A DNA stretch of 64,000 bases from Methyloversatilis sp. RAC08 (GTDB lineage Bacteria > Pseudomonadota > Gammaproteobacteria > Burkholderiales > Rhodocyclaceae), in the NCBI RefSeq assembly GCF_001713355.1, contig NZ_CP016448.1:124001-188000 (forward strand), given 5' to 3'. Below, one piece after another: positions 57,534 through 64,000 of this stretch (positions within the stretch are counted from its first letter, which is position 1; the number at the start of each line of letters is the position of its first letter). A program made the translations under genes and the position numbers. The notes beneath the pieces are model-generated. The model was not told the origin of the DNA, made no database searches, and worked only from the letters and a program-made list of their open reading frames with translations.

Positions 57534-58292
57534 TCAGGCCTGCGGTTCCGCTTCGGCTTCGACTTCGACGAATTCGTCGTCGCCCTTGAGCTGCGCAACC
57601 AGTTCCTGGGCGGCACTGTTGCGGCCTTCCAGGATGGCGTCTGCCACGCCCGATGCGTACAGGCGAATGGCACGGCTCGAGTCGTCGTTGCCCGGAATCA
57701 CGTAGTCCACGCCGAGCGGCGAGTGATTGGTATCGACCACGGCAATCACCGGAATGCCGAGCTTGTTGGCTTCGGTGATGGCAATCTTGTGGAAACCGAC
57801 GTCGATCACGAACAGCGCATCCGGCAGGCCGTTCATGTTCTTGATGCCGCCGATGCTCTTCTGCAGCTTGATCAGCTCGCGCTGCAACACCAGAGCTTCC
57901 TTCTTCGGCATGCGCTCCATGCTGCCGTCCTCGACCAGTTGCTCGAGGTCCTTCAGACGCTTGACCGACAGCTTCAGCGTCTTGAAGTTGGTCAGCATGC
58001 CGCCGAGCCAGCGCTCGTCGACATACGGCACGCCTGCGCGCTGTGCTTCTTCGGCCACGATTTCGCGGGCCTGGCGCTTGGTACCAACCAGCAGGACGGT
58101 GCCCTTGTTGGACGACATCCGGCGAATGAAGGCCATTGCCTCGTTGTAGCGGGCAACCGTCTTTTCGAGGTTGATGATGTGGATCTTGTTGCGATGGCCG
58201 AAAATGTACGGGGCCATCTTGGGGTTCCAGAAGCGGGTCTGATGTCCGAAATGGACACCCGCCTCCAGCATTTCACGCATGGATACGGACAT
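57534..58292 (-). CDS. rpsB: RpsB, ribosomal protein S2
   Basis: A 252-residue small-subunit protein. [49 protein letters not shown] and [20 protein letters not shown] are the family motifs; the C-terminus is acidic. It heads the minus-strand operon and has a leader of about 150 nt. Confidence 0.98.
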   Translation of the reverse strand: MSVSMREMLEAGVHFGHQTRFWNPKMAPYIFGHRNKIHIINLEKTVARYNEAMAFIRRMSSNKGTVLLVGTKRQAREIVAEEAQRAGVPYVDERWLGGMLTNFKTLKLSVKRLKDLEQLVEDGSMERMPKKEALVLQRELIKLQKSIGGIKNMNGLPDALFVIDVGFHKIAITEANKLGIPVIAVVDTNHSPLGVDYVIPGNDDSSRAIRLYASGVADAILEGRNSAAQELVAQLKGDDEFVEVEAEAEPQA

Positions 58293-58449
58293 TGAAGTCT
58301 CCGATCAGGGTTTAACCTCCGCCCGGCCGTGTTCGCAGCCGCAACTTCCGGCTACGCACCCTATCGGTCGAGCTGCCGAATCGACGGCAGCACCGGGCGT
58401 GTGGATTTGTCTGACGTACCGGAAAGGTACTGGAATCAAACAGCCCATG

Positions 58450-58479
58450 ATTCTAGCAGCCGCACTGCAACAAACTCAA
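58450..58479 (-). promoter_or_regulatory. Probable rpsB promoter
   Basis: On the minus strand a -35-like TTGAGT (58474-58479) and a -10-like TAGAAT (58450-58455) are 18 bp apart. Transcription would start near 58443, giving a leader of about 150 nt before rpsB that may carry S2 autoregulation, as in other bacteria. Confidence 0.6.
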
Positions 58480-58566
58480 GCGCTCCAGCATGCAAGCGTT
58501 TGCCGCCGTCGGGCGCTTCGGCTAACCTGAGCGGTCCCCAAGCGTATTCGAAGAGCCGTTACTCCT

Positions 58567-59388
58567 ATGAGCGTCACCATCAAGACTGCGGAAGAAATCG
58601 AAAGCATGCGCGTCGCGTGCAGACTGGCGTCCGAGGTGCTCGATTTCATCGAACCGCATGTCCAGCCCGGCATCACGACGGAAGAACTTGACCGGTTGTG
58701 CCATGACTACATGGTGAATGAGCAGAAAACCATCCCGGCGCCGCTCAACTATGCGCCGCCGGGCTACAGCCCGTTCCCGAAGTCGATCTGCACGTCGGTC
58801 AACCATGTCGTGTGTCACGGCGTACCGGCTCCGCGTGCCCTGAAGAAGGGCGACATCGTCAATCTGGACATCACGGTGATCAAGGACGGCTTTCACGGCG
58901 ACACCAGCCGCATGTTCATGGTCGGCAGCGAGGTCAGCAAGCAGGCCAGCCGGCTGTGCCAGATCACCTTCGAATGTCTCTGGCTCGGCATTTCCCGCGT
59001 GCGGCCGGGCGCGCGCCTGGGAGATATCGGTCACGTGATCCAGCGGCATGCCGAAACGAACGGCTTTTCGGTGGTGCGCGAATTCTGCGGTCACGGCATC
59101 GGCCGCAAGTTCCACGAGGATCCGCAGGTGCTCCATTACGGCAAACCCGGCACCGGCATGGAACTGCAGCCCGGCATGATCTTCACGATCGAGCCGATGG
59201 TGAATGCCGGCCGTGCCGCCGTGTCCGAGCTGGCGGATGGCTGGACCATCGTCACGCGCGACCGCACGCTTTCTGCGCAGTGGGAGCATACGGTTGTCGT
59301 CACCGAAGAAGGATACGAGGTGCTGACGGTATCCGATGGCTGCCCACCGCCACCTGCGTTGATCGGCGACGTCCGCGGAGCGGCCTGA
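58567..59388 (+). CDS. map: Map, methionine aminopeptidase type I
   Basis: A 273-residue metallopeptidase removing N-terminal Met. Seen are SVNHVVCHGVPAPRALKKGD-like SVNHVVCHGVPAP, metal ligands in NLDITVIKDGFHGDTSRMF, GHGIGRKFHEDPQVLHYG, FTIEPMVNAG and SAQWEHTVVV. It is divergent from rpsB, the usual arrangement, and is followed by glnD after 3 bp. Confidence 0.97.
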   Translation: MSVTIKTAEEIESMRVACRLASEVLDFIEPHVQPGITTEELDRLCHDYMVNEQKTIPAPLNYAPPGYSPFPKSICTSVNHVVCHGVPAPRALKKGDIVNLDITVIKDGFHGDTSRMFMVGSEVSKQASRLCQITFECLWLGISRVRPGARLGDIGHVIQRHAETNGFSVVREFCGHGIGRKFHEDPQVLHYGKPGTGMELQPGMIFTIEPMVNAGRAAVSELADGWTIVTRDRTLSAQWEHTVVVTEEGYEVLTVSDGCPPPPALIGDVRGAA

Positions 59389-59391
59389 CGG

Positions 59392-61974
59392 GTGGATACC
59401 CCGGCCGGCACCGACGCGCTGCGCCTGCTTGCGGCCACGCTGCGTGCCGAACTGTCGGCTGCCCAGCAGCGCCTGCGTGAAACGTTCGAGCGTGACGGCA
59501 ACAGTCAGCGCCTGCTGCGTGACCGCGCCCGCGCCGTCGATGCCGCCCTGCGCCAACTCTGGGCGGCGGCCGGCATGCCGCGCACGGCGGCGCTGGTCGC
59601 TGTCGGCGGCTACGGTCGCGGCGAGCTCTATCCGGCGTCGGACGTCGATCTGCTGTTCCTGACCCCGCCGCAACTGTCGCCGGACACCGAGGCGCGGCTG
59701 GAAATGCTGGTCGGGCTGCTGTGGGACATCGGACTGGACATCGGCCACAGCGTGCGTTCGGTGGCCCAGTGCGTCGACGAGGCGTCGCGCGACATCACGG
59801 TCGAAACGACGCTGCTCGAAGCGCGTCTGCTGGCTGGCTCCCGCGGCATGTTCCGCGAGCTGAGCCAGGCGCTGGCAACCCAACTCGATCCGGGCAGCTT
59901 TTTCAAGGCCAAGCGCCTGGAGCAGGACGAACGCCACCAACGCTATCAGGAAACCCCCTACAGCCTGGAGCCGAACTGCAAGGAGAGCCCCGGCGGGCTG
60001 CGCGATCTGCAGGTGATCCAGTGGATCGCGCGCGCCAGCCGATTCGGCTCGACCTGGGCCGAACTGGCTGCGCGCGGTCTGATCACTCCGACCGAATCGC
60101 GCCAGTTGCACCGGATCGAACGCTTCATGCGCGATACCCGGGTCCGCCTGCATCTGATCGCACGCCGGCGCGAAGACCGGCTGATCTTCGACCACCAGGA
60201 AGCGCTCGCTGCGGCATTCGGCATGCCTGCCACACCGACGCGCCGCGCCTCCGAAGTGTTCATGCAGCGCTATTACCGCAGCGCGAAGATGATCACGCAG
60301 TTGAACACCATCCTGCTGCAGAACATTTCGGCTGCGCTGTTCCCGTCCGACGACACCGTCGTGCAGCCGATCAACGCACGCTTCCAGTCCAGTCGCGAAC
60401 TGCTCGACGTGGTGTCGGAGGACGTGTTCGAAAACACACCGAGCGCGCTGCTCGAATGTTTCACGCTGCTGCAGACGCACCGCGAGCTCAAGGGCATGAC
60501 GGCGCGCACGCTGCGCGCATTGTGGCGGGCGCGCCGCCTGATCGATGCGAAGTTCCGGCGCGACCCGAAGAACCGCATGCTGTTCCTGTCGCTGTTCCAG
60601 CAGACGCGCGGCCTGGTGCATGAAATCCGCCGCATGAACCAGTACGGCATTCTGGGTCGCTACCTGCCCGCCTTCGGCCGCATCGTCGGCCAGATGCAGC
60701 ACGACCTGTTCCATGTCTACACCGTCGATCAGCATATCCTGCAGGTGATGCGCAACGTGCGTCGCTTCACGATGGCCGAGCACGCGCATGAATACCCTCT
60801 GCTGTCGCGGCTGATCACCGCGTTCGAACGGCGCTGGCTGCTCTACCTGTCGGCGCTGTTCCACGACATCGCGAAGGGCCGCGGCGGCGACCATTCGCAG
60901 CTGGGCATGCGCGACGCACGCCAGTTCTGCATACAGCACGGCATCGATGCGGAAGACGCGGATCTGGTGGTGTTTCTGGTCGAGCACCACCTGTCGATGT
61001 CGTCGGTCGCGCAGAAGCAGGATCTGTCCGATCCCGACACCATCCGTGCCTTCGCCGCACTCGTGCGGACCGAACGCCGCCTGACGGCGCTGTACATACT
61101 GACCCATGCGGACATCCGCGGCACCAGCCCCAAGGTGTGGAACGCGTGGCGCGGCAAGCTGCTGGAAGATCTGTACTTCTCGACCCTGCGCGCGCTGCAG
61201 GGCGAAAGCCCTGGCGCCTCCGGCAGCCCGGACCGGCAGGAAGAAGCACGCCACCTGCTGCGCTACTTCGGCCTGCGCGAAGGCATCGAAAACGAGTTCT
61301 GGGCCAGGCTCGACACCGTCTACTTCATGCGGCACGAGGCGGACGAAATCGCCTGGCACACGCGCATGCTCTATTTCCAGGCCAACGCCAGCACGCCGGT
61401 CGTCAAGGCGCGGCCCAACCAGGTCGGCGACGGCCTGCAGGTGATGGTCTATGCGCCCGATCAGCCCGATCTGTTCATGCGGCTGTGCGGCTTCTTCGGC
61501 CGGCTCGGCTACAGCATCGCCGATGCCAAGATCCACACCACGACCGACCGGCACGCGCTGGACAGCTTCATCCTGCTCGATCCGAACCGGCACCTGAATT
61601 CGCGCGACATGATTGCGCTGATCGAAACCGGGCTGGCCGAACGGCTGCAGAACCAGACGCTGGCCGAGCAGCCCGTCACCGGCCGGCTGTCGCGCGAGGT
61701 CAGGCACTTCCCGATCACGCCCGAAGTGCTGATCAAGCCGGACGAACGCAAGCAGCACCACATCATGCACGTGACGGCCGCCGACCGGCCAGGCCTGCTC
61801 TACTCGGTGGCCCGCGTGCTGGCCGCGCACCACATCAATCTGCATACGGCCAAGATCACCACCCTCGGCGACCGGGTGGAAGACGTGTTCCTCGTTTCCG
61901 GTGCCGAACTGGAAAAAAGCACGACCCTGATCCGGCTCGAACAGGAACTGCTCGGAGAACTCGCTATTCTCTAG
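59392..61974 (+). CDS. glnD: GlnD, PII uridylyltransferase/uridylyl-removing enzyme
   Basis: An 860-residue nitrogen sensor that modifies PII proteins according to glutamine. The nucleotidyltransferase domain has GGYGRGELYPASDVDLLFL with the DxD pair; the HD domain has LFHDIAKGRGGDHSQLG; two ACT domains close the protein (QVMVYAPDQPDLFMRLCG and HVTAADRPGLLYSVARVL). The start is GTG, 3 bp after map. Confidence 0.97.
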   Translation: MDTPAGTDALRLLAATLRAELSAAQQRLRETFERDGNSQRLLRDRARAVDAALRQLWAAAGMPRTAALVAVGGYGRGELYPASDVDLLFLTPPQLSPDTEARLEMLVGLLWDIGLDIGHSVRSVAQCVDEASRDITVETTLLEARLLAGSRGMFRELSQALATQLDPGSFFKAKRLEQDERHQRYQETPYSLEPNCKESPGGLRDLQVIQWIARASRFGSTWAELAARGLITPTESRQLHRIERFMRDTRVRLHLIARRREDRLIFDHQEALAAAFGMPATPTRRASEVFMQRYYRSAKMITQLNTILLQNISAALFPSDDTVVQPINARFQSSRELLDVVSEDVFENTPSALLECFTLLQTHRELKGMTARTLRALWRARRLIDAKFRRDPKNRMLFLSLFQQTRGLVHEIRRMNQYGILGRYLPAFGRIVGQMQHDLFHVYTVDQHILQVMRNVRRFTMAEHAHEYPLLSRLITAFERRWLLYLSALFHDIAKGRGGDHSQLGMRDARQFCIQHGIDAEDADLVVFLVEHHLSMSSVAQKQDLSDPDTIRAFAALVRTERRLTALYILTHADIRGTSPKVWNAWRGKLLEDLYFSTLRALQGESPGASGSPDRQEEARHLLRYFGLREGIENEFWARLDTVYFMRHEADEIAWHTRMLYFQANASTPVVKARPNQVGDGLQVMVYAPDQPDLFMRLCGFFGRLGYSIADAKIHTTTDRHALDSFILLDPNRHLNSRDMIALIETGLAERLQNQTLAEQPVTGRLSREVRHFPITPEVLIKPDERKQHHIMHVTAADRPGLLYSVARVLAAHHINLHTAKITTLGDRVEDVFLVSGAELEKSTTLIRLEQELLGELAIL

Positions 61975-62113
61975 TGCTGCTGTTCTGCATGACGAGAATC
62001 GACGCCCCGCGCCACACGCCCCATTCAGACATCGCCCCGGACACCCGATATAGACCGCGCGCAGGCGCTCGATCGCGCCCTGAAAAAGTTTCCGCACGAA
62101 CCGGACCTGATCG

Positions 62114-64000
62114 TTGAGTTTCTCCACGTACAAACCGCGTCGCCTGTCCCTGCTTGACCGGAGCAAGCCGCTTGCGGTCGCCCTCGTCGCGCTGCTGTCC
62201 GGACTGGCGCTGACCGCCTACATCGCAGATGTCGAGGCCGATCAGATGCTGCAGCGCCAGCGCGACGAAGTGGCTGCACAAATCGGCGTAGTACGGGCGC
62301 GGCTGGAGAGCGAAATCAATAGCGCTGCCCACCTGTCACTCGGCCTGGTCAGCTACGTGGCAGCCAACCCCACCATCACGGAAGATGCCTTCTACCGGGT
62401 CAGCGAACGCATGCTGGCCTACGGACGCCACGTGCGCAGCATCGCTCTGGCACCCGACAACGTGCTGCGCTTCGTCCATCCGCTCGCCGGCAACGAAGCG
62501 GCGCTGGGCCTGCGCTATCTGGACCATCCGGCGCAACGCGATGCGGTACTCAAGATGATGGAAAGCCGGCGCTTCGTGCTCGCCGGCCCGCTCGAGCTGG
62601 TGCAGGGGGGCGTCGGACTGATCAACCGCTTTCCGATCTATCTGCCTGCAGGAGACGGCAGCCCAGAGAAGTACTGGGGACTGGCGTCCATCGTGCTGCA
62701 CTTTGACACCTTGCTCAAGGCGAGCGGTCTGCTCGATGCCGACCAGAACGTCCGCTACGCCCTGCGCGGTCGTGACGGCATGGGCGCGGCCGGCGAGGTC
62801 ATCCATGGCGATCCGGACATTTTCAGCCTCGACCCGGTCAAGGTCGACGTCGTGCTGCCGGACAACGCGCGCTGGCAGCTGGCCGCTGTGCCGATCGGCG
62901 GCTGGCGCGGCGCGCTGCAGGACACCCGCGTCATCAACATATGGATGGCCGGCAGCCTGGTTTCGCTTGCGATCGCCGGCTTGCTCGGGCTCGGGCAGTT
63001 GCAGATACGGCGCATCCATCTGAGAGACGCCGATCTGTCGCTGGCCGCCAGCGTGATCGAAAGTTCGAACGAAGCCATCGTGGTGACCGACGAAGGCGAT
63101 CGCATCGTGTCGGTCAATCCGGCGTTTTCAAAACTCACCGGCCAGACGCGCGAAGCGGTGCTCGGCAAGCTGGCGTCCGCTGTGGTGTCGACGCCTTACG
63201 ACGCTTCGAGTCACGCGTCTTTCGTGCAACGCATCGACGCCGGTGGCGACTGGTCGGGCGAACTCGATGACCGACGCGCCGATGGCGAAACCTATCCGAA
63301 GCGACTCAGCATCTACCCGGTCGGCGAGCAGGGCGGCGACGTCCATTACGTACACTCCTTCAGCGACATCAGCGAACGCAAGGCCGCAGAACGCAAGATC
63401 CACCATCTGGCTCACCACGACGCGCTGACCGGGCTTCCGAACAGGCTCAGCCTGCAGGGCCGCATGGAACAGGCCATGGCCGAAGCGCGCCGGCATGGCA
63501 CGCTGATCGCCGTGATGATGATAGACATGGACCACTTCAAGGACATCAACGACACGCTCGGTCATCACGTGGGTGACGCGCTGCTGGTCGATGTCGCGCA
63601 GCGGCTGCTCTGCTGCGTGCGCCTGAGCGATGTGGTGGCGCGGCTGGGCGGTGACGAATTCGTCGTACTGGTAACCGACATGGCGTCGACGCTCACGGCT
63701 GCGGCCGTGGCGGAAAAGATCGTGTCGGCGCTGTCGGCGCCCTACCAGGTCGAGGCCTACCGGCTGCATTCGACGCCCAGCGTCGGCATCGGCGTGTTCC
63801 CGAACGACGGCACCTCGGTCGATACCCTGCTGCGCAACGTGGACACCGCGATGTACCACGCGAAGGCTGCGGGCCGGAACAACTACCAGTTCTTCGACCA
63901 GAGCATGTCGGCCAATGCCAGCGAGCGGCTGGCGCTGCAGGGTAGCCTGCACCACGCGATCGAAACCCGTCAGTTCGTGCTGCACTACCAGCCGCAGATC
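62114..64000 (+). CDS. CHASE-PAS-GGDEF-EAL cyclic-di-GMP protein (3' end cut)
   Basis: At least 629 residues, open to the window end. A stop codon at 62108-62110 limits the start, so TTG at 62114 is the best candidate; the next ATG would remove the first membrane helix. Membrane helix (about 20-36), CHASE-like periplasmic sensor (about 45-270, ending YWGLASIVLHFDTLLKASG), second helix (about 275-295), PAS (EAIVVTDEGDRIVSVNPAF), GGDEF domain with intact RLGGDEF, and the beginning of an EAL domain (FVLHYQPQI). The cyclase half looks active; the EAL half cannot be judged. Confidence 0.88.
   Translation, partial: MSFSTYKPRRLSLLDRSKPLAVALVALLSGLALTAYIADVEADQMLQRQRDEVAAQIGVVRARLESEINSAAHLSLGLVSYVAANPTITEDAFYRVSERMLAYGRHVRSIALAPDNVLRFVHPLAGNEAALGLRYLDHPAQRDAVLKMMESRRFVLAGPLELVQGGVGLINRFPIYLPAGDGSPEKYWGLASIVLHFDTLLKASGLLDADQNVRYALRGRDGMGAAGEVIHGDPDIFSLDPVKVDVVLPDNARWQLAAVPIGGWRGALQDTRVINIWMAGSLVSLAIAGLLGLGQLQIRRIHLRDADLSLAASVIESSNEAIVVTDEGDRIVSVNPAFSKLTGQTREAVLGKLASAVVSTPYDASSHASFVQRIDAGGDWSGELDDRRADGETYPKRLSIYPVGEQGGDVHYVHSFSDISERKAAERKIHHLAHHDALTGLPNRLSLQGRMEQAMAEARRHGTLIAVMMIDMDHFKDINDTLGHHVGDALLVDVAQRLLCCVRLSDVVARLGGDEFVVLVTDMASTLTAAAVAEKIVSALSAPYQVEAYRLHSTPSVGIGVFPNDGTSVDTLLRNVDTAMYHAKAAGRNNYQFFDQSMSANASERLALQGSLHHAIETRQFVLHYQPQI

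Noticed and set aside
58522-62166. 1214-residue antisense frame opposite map and glnD
   Set aside because: Shadow of two certain genes; no recognisable domain.

Overview
The window looks like a chromosomal segment of a GC-rich betaproteobacterium, most like the Rhodocyclales/Methyloversatilis group. This rests on gene content and order, two PEP-CTERM proteins, a CTG-N10-CAG LexA box, and the rpsB-tsf-pyrH-frr-uppS-cdsA-dxr-rseP-bamA-skp-lpxD-fabZ-lpxA-lpxB-rnhB series. The taxon is inferred; no search was run. No tRNA, rRNA, CRISPR array, prophage or intact insertion sequence was seen.

Layout. 0-5.6 kb: a PEP-CTERM gene behind a sigma-54-type promoter; a LexA-controlled lexA-imuA-imuB mutagenesis cassette without adjacent dnaE2; a MOSC protein; a FecR-like protein. 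Two copies of a short MITE-like element with matching terminal inverted repeats sit here, one directly in front of the imuB start codon. 5.6-11.5 kb: an orphan GspE-type ATPase, an RpfF-like DSF synthase, and a periplasmic thiol-redox pair. 11.7-15.7 kb: a spondin-domain PEP-CTERM protein, an OmpR-type two-component pair and a lipoprotein hydrolase. 15.7-25.1 kb: uvrB, an aminotransferase, a nitronate monooxygenase-like gene, a 117-bp tandem-repeat array ending in a 29-bp perfect inverted repeat, ETF-ubiquinone oxidoreductase, an SPFH/NfeD pair and a class II-type deacetylase.

25.2-33.5 kb is the most unusual part: a same-strand module of a membrane-anchored TIR protein, an 1882-residue protein that fuses two alpha/beta-hydrolase units to a CHAT (caspase-like) protease and TPR-like repeats, an M15-type peptidase, and a SLOG-like Rossmannoid protein. 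It resembles an immune/conflict effector system; that reading is inference.

33.6-35.7 kb: a NarL-type two-component pair. 35.7-39.3 kb: an RNA methyltransferase, a CopD-like membrane protein and ahpCF with an AT-rich palindrome upstream. 39.6-44.1 kb: an arsenic cluster (acr3, arsC, arsI, arsR, two cupins, a small thioredoxin, arsP) whose ArsI and ArsP point to organoarsenical handling. 44.2-58.3 kb: the conserved translation/envelope operon on the minus strand. 58.6-64.0 kb: map, glnD and a CHASE-PAS-GGDEF-EAL protein cut by the window end.
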